A stretch of 64,000 nucleotides of DNA from Pelistega sp. (GTDB taxonomy: Bacteria > Pseudomonadota > Gammaproteobacteria > Burkholderiales > Burkholderiaceae_B): contig JAUNUI010000001.1 of assembly GCA_030538255.1 (NCBI GenBank), forward strand, positions 173,827 to 237,826, in the 5' to 3' direction. This document shows, in pieces, positions 37,382-46,116 of the stretch. Below the pieces are notes generated by a model. The model had not been told where the DNA came from and did no database searches. It saw only the letters and a list, made by a program, of their open reading frames with translations. How positions within the stretch are numbered: the stretch's first letter is position 1; the number at the start of each line of letters is the position of its first letter. A program made the translations under genes and the position numbers.

Positions 37382-37921
37382 TTACCAGCGCCCAAACCAG
37401 TCATCTACTTCATACAGTGGGTCAGGGCCTGAGTGATAGCGCGTCACCTTCGAGCCATCGCCGCCAAAGTAAACATGCATGAGGGAGTTCCAGGCATTGC
37501 CTTGCTTATAACGATATGACCAGATTAAGGCATTCTTCTCACCCAAGCCTAGGCGCGAGGTTTCCGCGGGTGGACCAAACTCACAGACCACATCTTGCTG
37601 AGTCCAAGTGCCTGAATCAAGGCGTCTGAAGTGGGTATCAGTTAAGACAGATTCGACTCGCTCAACAATCCCTTCCTTAGAAACATTCGCGCCATAGCCA
37701 TATTGGCCATAGGGCTGATAAGACCAGACCAATCGACCACCACCATCATCTTTAGGGCAGGTCAGCGAGGGTTGTCCCATGCGTGCGAGTACTTCGTGTA
37801 CTGGGCTATTCGGTGCAATATCACGATAGGTCGCGCAAGCACCAAGACTCACCGCAAGGGCGCTCAGTAAGCCAACTCGTAAGAAGCGTTGAGAGAAGAA
37901 ACCATGAAGCTTAATAGACAT
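37382..37921 (-). CDS. outer-membrane-type lipoprotein, SmpA/OmlA-like
   Basis: Protein of 179 residues with a lipoprotein signal: hydrophobic residues 13-28 and lipobox LGAC, the cysteine being about residue 29. The mature part contains two similar stretches, SPVHEVLARMGQPSLTCP and TWTQQDVVCEFGPPAETSRL, reminiscent of the repeated SmpA/OmlA fold in which a small alpha-beta unit senses or supports envelope proteins. Function is unknown. A terminator lies directly after it. It is a common neighbour of housekeeping genes in related genomes as far as I can recall. Confidence 0.8.
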   Translation of the reverse strand: MSIKLHGFFSQRFLRVGLLSALAVSLGACATYRDIAPNSPVHEVLARMGQPSLTCPKDDGGGRLVWSYQPYGQYGYGANVSKEGIVERVESVLTDTHFRRLDSGTWTQQDVVCEFGPPAETSRLGLGEKNALIWSYRYKQGNAWNSLMHVYFGGDGSKVTRYHSGPDPLYEVDDWFGRW

Positions 37922-38125
37922 ACAATATCCTTTAGAAAAGTGCGCTGCTAGTAGGCATCATCAACGTGAAGCAAGAGCATAGGTGTATTTTAAAGCAAGA
38001 CCCGTGTGAGAGCGCTAAATTGGCGCCTTAGCGGGGTATAACGTTGTTTTCAGGTTGAGTTCAGTCTGACGGGCATATGAAAACAACATGCACAAGAGAT
38101 TTATCCACTAAATCACTGAAAAATC

Positions 38126-38155
38126 TTAACAAAATGCGCAGTTATCAGGTATAAT
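38126..38155 (+). promoter_or_regulatory. likely promoter of rpsO-pnp
   Basis: TTAACA (38126-38131) and TATAAT (38150-38155) are separated by 18 bases. Transcription would start close to 38162, at the foot of the hairpin below, giving a leader of about 190 bases. Confidence 0.6.
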
Positions 38156-38160
38156 TAACG

Positions 38161-38186
38161 ATTCTATTGGGAAAATCCAATAGAAT
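38161..38186 (+). other. 10-bp hairpin at the predicted 5' end of the rpsO message
   Basis: ATTCTATTGG pairs perfectly with CCAATAGAAT around the loop GAAAAT. It may stabilise the leader or join S15 autoregulation, which is known for rpsO in enteric bacteria through a different structure. No other feature was found in the 432-base gap before rpsO. Confidence 0.55.
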
Positions 38187-38353
38187 TATCGTGTTTGGAT
38201 TAGATTCACTTACTATTTGCACAATGTGGTTTCATATAATGATTTGACATAATGTGCTTGTTTTGTGGTTTTAAGAGACACACGTAATTTTTGTTAATTT
38301 CACGTTAGCGAACTCTCATTGCTAACGCTTGTATATAGTTTAGAGGAAATATC

Positions 38354-38623
38354 ATGTCTGTAGCTGACATCAATAAAGCGGATATCGTAAGTCAATTTGC
38401 ACGCGCACAAGGCGACACAGGTTCTCCTGAAGTGCAAGTGGCTTTATTAACTGCTCGTATCAACGAGTTAACTGGACACTTCAAAGAGCACAAGAAAGAT
38501 CACCACTCTCGTCGTGGTTTGTTGCGTATGGTTAGCCGTCGTCGTAAGTTATTAGACTACTTGAAAGGTCGTAACCCAGACGCTTACCGCGCTCTAATTG
38601 AGAAATTAGGTCTACGTAAGTAA
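38354..38623 (+). CDS. rpsO: 30S ribosomal protein S15
   Basis: Primary 16S rRNA-binding protein of 89 residues, the standard length. [20 protein letters not shown], the [15 protein letters not shown]-type stretch (here [16 protein letters not shown]) and [20 protein letters not shown]-like C-terminus are invariant family features. AGAGGAAAT precedes the ATG. It is followed by an attenuating hairpin and pnp, the arrangement conserved across proteobacteria. Confidence 0.98.
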   Translation: MSVADINKADIVSQFARAQGDTGSPEVQVALLTARINELTGHFKEHKKDHHSRRGLLRMVSRRRKLLDYLKGRNPDAYRALIEKLGLRK

Positions 38624-38657
38624 TTAAGACTAGGGTTGAGTTTAACCCGGGTTAGAG

Positions 38658-38697
38658 ACCGTGCACAGTGCCGAGGTGTTCTGTGTGCGGTTTTTTA
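38658..38697 (+). terminator. terminator/attenuator between rpsO and pnp
   Basis: ACCGTGCACAG (38658-38668) pairs with CTGTGTGCGGT (38680-38691) with one mismatch region, followed by a T-run. Partial read-through to pnp is expected from the conserved gene order. Confidence 0.8.
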
Positions 38698-38783
38698 TTG
38701 TTGGAAATTTGTCTGAAAGTGCATGGAACCATGGTGCATTTTAATGTGATCTCAGGCAAATTCATTAAAAAGGAAGAACATCT

Positions 38784-40934
38784 ATGTTCAATAAAGTAAG
38801 TAAGTCTTTTCAGTTCGGTGCACACACCGTTGTTTTAGAAACTGGTGAAATTGCTCGCCAATCCTCAGGTGCCGTTGTGGTGTCTATGGGTGATACAGTG
38901 GTATTAGCCACGGTGGTCGCACAGAAAGAAGCCAAAGCAGGTCAAGACTTTTTCCCTCTAACAGTTGATTATGTTGAGAAAACTTATGCTGCGGGTCGCA
39001 TCCCTGGTGGTTTTTTCAAGCGCGAAGGCAAGCCAAGCGAGAAAGAAACATTAACTTCTCGTTTAATTGACCGTCCATTACGTCCATTATTCCCTGAAGG
39101 TTTCTATAACGATGTACAAGTGATTGTGCACGTATTATCGGTAGATCCTGAAATTGATCCTGATGTACCAGCGATGATTGGTAGTTCAGCTGCTTTAGCT
39201 GTATCGGGTATCCCATTTAATGGCCCAATTGGTGCGGCGCGTGTTGGTTATATCAATGAGCAATATGTTTTAAACCCAACAGTTTCTCAACTTAAAGATT
39301 CAGCGATGGACTTGGTTGTTGCAGGTACTGAAGCAGCGGTATTAATGGTTGAATCTGAAGCGACGCAATTGTCTGAAGAAATCATGTTAGGTGGCGTAGT
39401 ATTCGGTCACGAGCAGATGCAAGCAGCGATTAATGCGATTCATGACTTAGTAGCCGATGCTGGCAAACCTGAGTGGGATTGGCAAGCAGCGCCTAAGAAT
39501 GAAGCCTTGATCGCAGCAGTAACCGCAGTGGCTGGTGAAGAATTGAAAGCGGCTTATCAAATCCGCCAAAAGCAAGAGCGCTCAACGAAGTTGAAGCAAG
39601 TTTCTGCCAACACGAAAGAGAAACTCGCGGCGCAAGCAGCTGAGCGTGGTGAAGATGCACCTGATTCAGTAGCGGTTGAGAATATCCTATTTGACTTGGA
39701 GTCAGCGATTGTTCGCGGCCAGATCTTGAATGGTGAGCCACGTATTGACGGTCGTGATACCCGTACTGTGCGTCCAATTTCTATCCGTCTCGGCGTGCTA
39801 CCACGCACACACGGTAGCGTATTGTTTACTCGTGGTGAGACTCAAGCCCTAGTGATTGCTACCTTAGGTACGAAGTCTGATGAACAAATCATTGACTCGG
39901 TAATGGGTGAGCACCGTGATCGCTTTATGCTTCACTACAATATGCCTCCGTTTGCAACTGGTGAAACAGGTCGCTTTGGTTCACCTAAGCGCCGTGAAAT
40001 CGGTCATGGTCGCCTAGCTAAGCGTTCATTAGTAGCGACATTACCTAAGCATGATGATTTCCAATACACCATCCGCATCGTGTCTGAAATTACCGAATCG
40101 AACGGTTCTTCATCAATGGCTTCAGTATGTGGTGGCTCATTGGCGATGATGGACGCTGGTGTGCCTGTGACAGATCACGTGGCTGGCGTGGCTATGGGTC
40201 TTATCAAAGAAGACAATAAATTCGCCGTATTGACTGATATTCTAGGTGATGAAGACCACCTAGGTGATATGGACTTCAAAGTAGCGGGTACCGAGAAAGG
40301 CATTACCGCACTACAGATGGACATCAAGATTCAAGGCATCACCAAAGAAATCATGCAAGTGGCTTTAGCGCAAGCGCGTGACGGTCGTCTGCATATCCTT
40401 GGTAAGATGAAAGAAGCGATTGGTGGTTCACGTGGTGAGTTGTCAAGCTTCGCGCCGCGTATGTTAACCATGAAAATCAACCCAGAAAAAATCCGTGATG
40501 TGATTGGTAAGGGTGGTGCAACCATTCGCGCCTTAACGGAAGAGACTGGTTGCCAGATCGATATTACTGATGAAGGCGTAGTAACTATCTCTAGCGCTGA
40601 CTTAGACAAAGCTAAAGAAGCTGAGCGTCGTATCGCTGAGTTAACCGCAGTGGTTGAAGTGGGTCAAGTCTATGAAGGTACAGTACAGCGTCTATTAGAC
40701 TTCGGTGGTATTGTACAAATCCTACCAGGTCGTGATGGCTTGCTACATATCTCTGAAATCGCTAACTACCGCATTAATGATATTAATGATGTATTAAGCG
40801 TAGGCCAAAAGGTTAAGGTTAAAGTGATTGAAGCTGACGACCGTGGTCGTGTACGCTTATCAGCGAAAGCCTTAGGTGGTTTAGAAGGTCTAGAGGGTTC
40901 TGTTCCTCAGACAGAGCAACCAGCAGCTGAGTAA
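38784..40934 (+). CDS. pnp: polynucleotide phosphorylase
   Basis: Phosphorolytic 3'-5' exoribonuclease, degradosome component, 716 residues. Two RNase PH domains (about 1-230 and 325-545) carry [14 protein letters not shown] and [18 protein letters not shown], with active-site [23 protein letters not shown] domain ([19 protein letters not shown], about 570) and an S1 domain ([19 protein letters not shown], about 630) follow. AAGGAAG precedes the ATG. Length and motifs are complete. Confidence 0.98.
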   Translation: MFNKVSKSFQFGAHTVVLETGEIARQSSGAVVVSMGDTVVLATVVAQKEAKAGQDFFPLTVDYVEKTYAAGRIPGGFFKREGKPSEKETLTSRLIDRPLRPLFPEGFYNDVQVIVHVLSVDPEIDPDVPAMIGSSAALAVSGIPFNGPIGAARVGYINEQYVLNPTVSQLKDSAMDLVVAGTEAAVLMVESEATQLSEEIMLGGVVFGHEQMQAAINAIHDLVADAGKPEWDWQAAPKNEALIAAVTAVAGEELKAAYQIRQKQERSTKLKQVSANTKEKLAAQAAERGEDAPDSVAVENILFDLESAIVRGQILNGEPRIDGRDTRTVRPISIRLGVLPRTHGSVLFTRGETQALVIATLGTKSDEQIIDSVMGEHRDRFMLHYNMPPFATGETGRFGSPKRREIGHGRLAKRSLVATLPKHDDFQYTIRIVSEITESNGSSSMASVCGGSLAMMDAGVPVTDHVAGVAMGLIKEDNKFAVLTDILGDEDHLGDMDFKVAGTEKGITALQMDIKIQGITKEIMQVALAQARDGRLHILGKMKEAIGGSRGELSSFAPRMLTMKINPEKIRDVIGKGGATIRALTEETGCQIDITDEGVVTISSADLDKAKEAERRIAELTAVVEVGQVYEGTVQRLLDFGGIVQILPGRDGLLHISEIANYRINDINDVLSVGQKVKVKVIEADDRGRVRLSAKALGGLEGLEGSVPQTEQPAAE

Positions 40935-41332
40935 TTTGTTTTGCATTAGCTGGGGTGTGAATAAGCACCTCAGATAATGCATTGAGAGGCAATAAGCGGT
41001 TCGTGATAGCTGGTCCGTGATAGCTTATACGTAGCGCAGAATTCGCTTCTCAGATAATGTACTTTACATTGCATGGCGGCTGAGTTCAGCTTAAGCAAGT
41101 CATTCATATGCTAAATTAAGAGGGTGGTGCTATTAGGCATCACCCTTTTTTTGTGCCGATTGAATAAGCGAAGCGTAATCATTCTGCATAGAAGGAAGAG
41201 TACGTCCTAGCCCAGTACTCATATACGTAGTCAATTTCTGTATACGCACCATATACCTAGGGCAATGCTCATATACATACCATATACATCTAGTACCTTA
41301 AAGAACGCAATCTCAATCGTAAAGGATTTTTT
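40935..41332. other. intergenic region after pnp
   Basis: The 398 bases hold the terminator at 41121, a 13-base direct repeat (GTTCGTGATAGCTG then GTCCGTGATAGCTT near 40998-41025) and several scattered CATATAC heptamers (41220, 41250, 41270, 41281). No gene is supported. Confidence 0.6.
41121..41152 (+). terminator. pnp terminator
   Basis: AGGGTGGTGC (41121-41130) pairs with GCATCACCCT (41137-41146) with one G-T pair, followed by seven T. Confidence 0.85.
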
Positions 41333-41860
41333 ATGAAGATTGATTATGTTATTCAAGAAACCAGCCTAGGTTGGATGCTCTTGGCCCAGACAGAGAAGGG
41401 GATTTGTGCCTTGAATCTGGCGGATATGCCAGATGACTTGCTCGCACAACTTCAGGCCGAATATCCGCAGGCGCAATGTCATGAGAATCCTCAAGCTTTA
41501 GCAGGCTCACTTGAGCAGGTCTTGCCGTGCATAGAAGCTCCTACGCATGAGTGTCATTTAGCATTTGATACGCCCAAGGGTACAGAATTTCAGCGAGCTG
41601 TCTGGCGTGAGTTGTGTAATATTCCGCTTGGACAGACAATCAGTTATAAGGAGTTGGCTGAGCGACTTGGTAAGCCAAAAGGCTTTCGTGCCGTAGCGAG
41701 CGCTTGCGGTAAAAATCCGGTGGCCGTATTAATTCCTTGTCACCGTGTATTAGGCTCAAATGGTGGCTTAGGCGGCTATAGCTTAGGCCTAGAACGTAAA
41801 AAGGCTTTACTGGCACGTGAGGGAGTAAAGCCTTTTGCACACAATGATCTGCTTAGCTAA
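41333..41860 (+). CDS. ogt: methylated-DNA-protein-cysteine methyltransferase
   Basis: Suicide DNA repair enzyme that removes the methyl group from O6-methylguanine, 175 residues. The acceptor cysteine is C136 in VLIPCHRVLGSNGGLGGYS; the DNA-binding helix region is FRAVASACGKNPV. GTEFQRAVWRELCNIPLGQT is the usual preceding segment. AAGGAT lies ahead of the ATG. It stands alone between pnp and gldA and is not fused to an Ada domain. Confidence 0.93.
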   Translation: MKIDYVIQETSLGWMLLAQTEKGICALNLADMPDDLLAQLQAEYPQAQCHENPQALAGSLEQVLPCIEAPTHECHLAFDTPKGTEFQRAVWRELCNIPLGQTISYKELAERLGKPKGFRAVASACGKNPVAVLIPCHRVLGSNGGLGGYSLGLERKKALLAREGVKPFAHNDLLS

Positions 41861-41983
41861 GACTGTGATCTTCTAAGTTACTCGCAAGTACTTAGTAAAG
41901 TGCTTCTTAATGAAAGCACGTTAAGCAAAGCATATAGCCATGTTGCTTAGTACTTTGCTCAGGAGATACTTCGTTATATAGCA

Positions 41984-43078
41984 TTAGAACTCGTGGCTAG
42001 CCAAGGCATTGACCACGTACATAGCACCCACGATAGCGTCGTCAGTCACTTCGAATGGCATATTACCCATGGTGTCGTTCTTGTCATTGGCTAAAGTGGC
42101 AATTTTATACAGATCTTCCTTGCTCACATCAGGAATACCTAAGGCTTCAAATGTTGTTGGCAAACCTACTGACTGGCAGAAATCAATCACTTCGTAAATC
42201 TCTTCTTCAGAGCGGTTTTCTAGAGCCATCTGTGTGAGTGCACCAAAAGCCACTTTTTCACCATGCAGTAGATGGTGTAATTGTGGTAGAGCGGTCATAC
42301 CATTATGGATAGCATGAGAGGCTGCTAAACCGCCGCTTTCAAAGCCCATGCCTGATAATAAGGTATTGGCTTCGATAACGTTAGAAACAGCAATCGTGAG
42401 GCTCTGATTCTCAACAGCTTTAGCCGCTTTAAGACCATCACTCATTAGGGTATCAAAACATAATTTAGCTAAGGCCATCGCTGTTTTGGTTTGCTTACCA
42501 CCGGCAATTGTGCTGCTATTCGAGAGGCGTGTGGCATCCGCTTCAAAATACGTTGCAAGTGCATCACCCATACCTGCGACAAATAAGCGTGCTGGGGCAT
42601 TTACAATAATCTCTTCATCCATAATCACGACATCAGGATTCGAGCGCAAGAAAAGATATTTATCAAATTGACCCTCAGGTGTGTAGAGTACAGAGAGGGC
42701 TGAGGTTGGTGCATCAGTTGAGGCAGCTGTTGGTACGATAACCACTGGAATGTTTAATTCATAAGCGATTGCTTTAGCGGTGTCGTGTGATTTACCACCA
42801 CCGATGCCGAGAATCACATTATATTTCTTACCAGCCATCTTAGCTTTGTGGCTGTTAATCTCTGCTTGAGAACACTCACCACCGAATTCAACCATGGTGA
42901 ATTCAACGTCTTTACCTTGGAAGTTGCTTTCAATAAGTTCTTTATACGTCTTAAGAATGAATGAGTCGACCAGAGCGTAGATACCATCATTACCGTAGAC
43001 GCTGGTGTGTTCGTATAGTTTCTTAATTTCACCTGGGCCTTGAATGTATTTACCTGGTGCAACAACAATTTTCGTCAT
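41984..43078 (-). CDS. gldA: glycerol dehydrogenase
   Basis: NAD-dependent, metal-dependent polyol dehydrogenase oxidising glycerol to dihydroxyacetone; 364 residues. The NAD loop is GIGGGKSHDTAKA (about residues 92-104), and the metal ligands lie in GMGDALATYFEAD, AASHAIHNGM and LLHGEKVAFG. Iron-type alcohol dehydrogenase family, typical GldA length. It has a clear AGT-rich ribosome region and is single; no dihydroxyacetone kinase gene is beside it, so the product must be used elsewhere. Confidence 0.93.
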   Translation of the reverse strand: MTKIVVAPGKYIQGPGEIKKLYEHTSVYGNDGIYALVDSFILKTYKELIESNFQGKDVEFTMVEFGGECSQAEINSHKAKMAGKKYNVILGIGGGKSHDTAKAIAYELNIPVVIVPTAASTDAPTSALSVLYTPEGQFDKYLFLRSNPDVVIMDEEIIVNAPARLFVAGMGDALATYFEADATRLSNSSTIAGGKQTKTAMALAKLCFDTLMSDGLKAAKAVENQSLTIAVSNVIEANTLLSGMGFESGGLAASHAIHNGMTALPQLHHLLHGEKVAFGALTQMALENRSEEEIYEVIDFCQSVGLPTTFEALGIPDVSKEDLYKIATLANDKNDTMGNMPFEVTDDAIVGAMYVVNALASHEF

Positions 43079-43205
43079 AATTTACTCCAATAAATAAGGG
43101 TTTAAATTTTTCCCTCTATACCATTATTTTACGCGGAATATATGTCATTAATTTGAAGCAAAATCAATCAAAGATGATTTATGGGCGTGGAAAGTGCTGA
43201 TTTGT

Positions 43206-43477
43206 AGTTATGTGAAGTGCTGACATATAGAGCATGGGTGGGTTAAGGCTGAGATTACACAAACGCCTATCAGTTATGTGAAGTGTTGATATATAGAGCA
43301 TGAGTGGGGATAAATTAAGCGTATTGTTTTTTAATTTTGATTAAAACAAAAATTTAGCTTAATTAAGCAGCCTACCTTAAGCAAGAGAGTTATATAGTGT
43401 GGAGCTTAAGTCAAATCTTCACGGCTAACCACGCCTGCATGCGCAAGCAAGAGAGTTATATAGTGTGGAACTTAAGT
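43206..43477. repeat. two repeat pairs, both with a 66-bp offset
   Basis: AGTTATGTGAAGTGCTGACA and 17 further bases at 43206-43242 recur at 43272-43308. A different unit, AAGCAAGAGAGTTATATAGT and 13 further bases at 43379-43411, recurs at 43445-43477. Both offsets are exactly 66 bases. The 574-base gap between gldA and the next gene contains no other supported feature. Confidence 0.85.
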
Positions 43478-43652
43478 GGATTGTTGCGAAGTTAGCAGCA
43501 ATTGAAAGACAGCGAAAACATTGAATAAAGATATAAGTAATTCAACTTAACGCATACTTGACAGACAGGCTACAATAGTCATCTAGAGATCATGGTGCTT
43601 ATTGAGACGCGCTGATCTCACCTAATTTAGTCCTTATTATGGAAATGATTTA

Positions 43653-44462
43653 ATGAAAGTTAGTTCAACTCGTTCAACGATTAATGCCTTAGCCTTAACG
43701 CTAGGCGCTGTATTTGCCACTTCATCCGTCGCTTTAGCGAATGAGAAATTAAGCGTGGCAGCGACCCCAGTACCTGCCGCCGAGGTGCTAGAATTTATGA
43801 AGCCACAGCTGGCCGAGCAAGGTATTGACCTTGAGATCTATGTCTTTACCGATTATATCCAGCCGAACCAACAAGTAGCAGATAAGCAAATTGATATGAA
43901 TTGCTTCCAACATAAACCACATTTGGAAGCCTTCAATAACCGTTCAGATGAAAAACTGGTGCCTCAAGGCTATATGTATGTTCCACCGATTGCCGCTTAT
44001 TCACATAAAGTGAAGTCAGTGGAAGAGTTGAAAGACGGTGCCACTGTCGCCATTCCTTCAGATACGACCAATAGTGCTCGTGCCTTATTCCTCTTGCAAA
44101 AAGCCGGTTTGATTACCTTGAAAGACCCGAATAATTTATTTGCGACTTCTCGTGATATTGCTGAGAACCCGAAGAAATTAAAATTTGTTGAGCTTGAGGC
44201 CGCTAGCGTGCCACGTGCTTTAGCGGATGTAGATTTAGCGGTGATTAATACCAATTACGCACTGGATGTGAATTTAAATCCTAAGAATGATTCACTGTTC
44301 TTAGAAGATGAGAATTCACCTTACGGCAACTACTGCGCAAGTCGAGAAGACAATAAAGACCGTGAGGCGATTAAGAAATTGAATGCAGCATGGCATAGTG
44401 AAGCCACGATTAAATTTATTGAAGAGAAGTATAAGGGTACAGTGATTCCTGCTAAGAGCTAG
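43653..44462 (+). CDS. MetQ/NlpA-family D-methionine-type binding protein
   Basis: Periplasmic component of a methionine-type ABC importer, 269 residues. The signal peptide is residues 1-29 ending SVALA; the mature part has KLSVAATPVPAAEVLEFM, VFTDYIQPNQQVADKQIDMN and FQHKPHLEAFN, which are NlpA hallmarks, and later NTNYALDVNLNP. Unlike classical MetQ there is no lipobox cysteine, so it should be soluble. No metN or metI is adjacent, so it either shares a distant transporter or is an extra binding protein. Ligand: methionine or a related amino acid, inferred. Confidence 0.9.
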   Translation: MKVSSTRSTINALALTLGAVFATSSVALANEKLSVAATPVPAAEVLEFMKPQLAEQGIDLEIYVFTDYIQPNQQVADKQIDMNCFQHKPHLEAFNNRSDEKLVPQGYMYVPPIAAYSHKVKSVEELKDGATVAIPSDTTNSARALFLLQKAGLITLKDPNNLFATSRDIAENPKKLKFVELEAASVPRALADVDLAVINTNYALDVNLNPKNDSLFLEDENSPYGNYCASREDNKDREAIKKLNAAWHSEATIKFIEEKYKGTVIPAKS

Positions 44463-44558
44463 GAATATGTGACTGTAAGGGTGATAGGAGAGCTGACGTC
44501 GAAGAGGATAATCCTTATTTGAGTCTGAGCACTCCTTTTAAGTCTAGCCCCAAAATAT

Positions 44559-44602
44559 AAGCCCCAAAGTAAGGTATCAATGTGATCCTTGCTTTGGGGC
44601 TT
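44559..44602. terminator. long hairpin between convergent metQ-like and gdhA genes
   Basis: AAGCCCCAAAG (44559-44569) pairs with CTTTGGGGCTT (44592-44602), with AAGG/CCTT and ATCA/TGAT extending inwards. On the minus strand TTATATTTT follows, so it suits gdhA best. Confidence 0.75.
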
Positions 44603-44623
44603 AATCTAACTATTCCAATAAAC

Positions 44624-45979
44624 TTACACGGCACCTTGATCAATCATGGCATCCGCCACTTTACGGAAGCCTGCGATATTCGCGCCTAACACGAGGTTAT
44701 GTGCTTGGTTGAATTCCTTCGCTGTTTCCGAGGCCATATTGTAGATGTTCGCCATAATGCCTTTGAGGCGTGCGTCTACTTCTTGGAATGACCACTGTGT
44801 CATGCTCGCATTCTGAGCCATCTCTAATTGGCTTGTTGCTACACCACCCGCATTCGCTGCTTTACCTGGACCGTACATGATCTTCGCATTCAAGAAAGCT
44901 TGAACCGCTTCTTGCGTTGAAGGCATATTCGCACCTTCAGCCACTAAGATACAGTTATTGCTTAGTAAGGCTTTCGCATCTTCCAAGTTCAATTCATTCT
45001 GAGTTGCACATGGGAAGGCTAAGTCACATGGTACTGACCAGATTGGGTTACGGCCTTCTGGGTAAGAGGTGACTGGTGTGTAAATCGCATCAGGGTGCTT
45101 CTCAACGTACTTGTCTAAGCACTCATTGCGCTCACCGTCTTTAAGCTCTTTCAGTGTCTCTAAGTTAATGCCTGCTTTATGGTAGATGAAACCGCGAGAA
45201 TCACTACAAGTTACAGGAATCGCACCTAATTGATAGAGTTTCTCGATGGTATAGACGGCCACATTACCTGCACCTGAAACCACAGCAATCTTATCGTCGA
45301 GATAGTTGCCATTGTCTTTCAACATATTATGTGCAAAGTAGACGGTACCATAACCAGTTGCTTCAGTGCGGCCTAGTGAACCTCCCCAAGGGATACGCTT
45401 ACCGGTAAGAACACCATCATAATTAGCGGTTAAGCGCTTGTATTGGCCGTACATATAACCAATTTCACGCGCACCAACACCGATATCACCGGCTGGAACG
45501 TCAGTAGTTGGGCCAATATGACGATAAAGTTCAGTCATGAAGGCTTGGCAGAAACGCATAATTTCATTATTTGACTTGCCCTTAGGATCAAAGTCACTAC
45601 CACCCTTAGCGCCACCAATGGCAAGGCCTGTTAAGGCATTCTTGAAGATTTGTTCAAAGCCTAAGAATTTAATTGTGCCGCTCGTTACACTTGGGTGAAA
45701 GCGTAGACCGCCCTTATAAGGACCAATCGCTGAGTTAAATTGAATACGATAACCCTTATTCACACGAATCTTACCCTGGTCGTCAATCCATGTTACACGG
45801 AACATGATTTGACGCTCAGGCTCAATAATGCGCTCAAGAATATTGTGATCAAGATATTTCTGCTCTTTCAGAAGTAGAGGCTCTAAAGACTCTACGACCT
45901 CTTGTACGGCTTGGTAAAACTCAGGTTGTCCTGGACTGGATTTTTGTAGCTTTGGTAAATACTCTAAAAAAAGTGACAT
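44624..45979 (-). CDS. gdhA: glutamate dehydrogenase (NADP type)
   Basis: Hexameric enzyme interconverting 2-oxoglutarate plus ammonia and glutamate; 451 residues. PYKGGLRFHPSVTSGTIKFL contains the substrate lysine, GGAKGGSDFDPKGKSNNEI the catalytic lysine, and TDVPAGDIGVGAREIGYMYG is characteristic. The nucleotide domain starts VVSGAGNVAVYTIEKL, with a serine-rich following strand fitting NADPH use in ammonium assimilation. It is monocistronic by its spacing. Confidence 0.97.
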   Translation of the reverse strand: MSLFLEYLPKLQKSSPGQPEFYQAVQEVVESLEPLLLKEQKYLDHNILERIIEPERQIMFRVTWIDDQGKIRVNKGYRIQFNSAIGPYKGGLRFHPSVTSGTIKFLGFEQIFKNALTGLAIGGAKGGSDFDPKGKSNNEIMRFCQAFMTELYRHIGPTTDVPAGDIGVGAREIGYMYGQYKRLTANYDGVLTGKRIPWGGSLGRTEATGYGTVYFAHNMLKDNGNYLDDKIAVVSGAGNVAVYTIEKLYQLGAIPVTCSDSRGFIYHKAGINLETLKELKDGERNECLDKYVEKHPDAIYTPVTSYPEGRNPIWSVPCDLAFPCATQNELNLEDAKALLSNNCILVAEGANMPSTQEAVQAFLNAKIMYGPGKAANAGGVATSQLEMAQNASMTQWSFQEVDARLKGIMANIYNMASETAKEFNQAHNLVLGANIAGFRKVADAMIDQGAV

Positions 45980-46116
45980 GGTCGGATAGGTCCAATATGT
46001 AAAAAAATCTAAACTTAGTTCTAGCTATTATAATTATTTTTTTGCCTACATGGACTTGATTTTTACTAAATTACTCATATATATACTAGCCCTTGTAAAA
46101 AAAATACAAAAACGAC

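Noticed and set aside
41180-41200. TTCTGCATAGAAGGAA, resembling the IclR palindrome near ogt
   Set aside because: Only one half-site matches; spacing and symmetry are lost.
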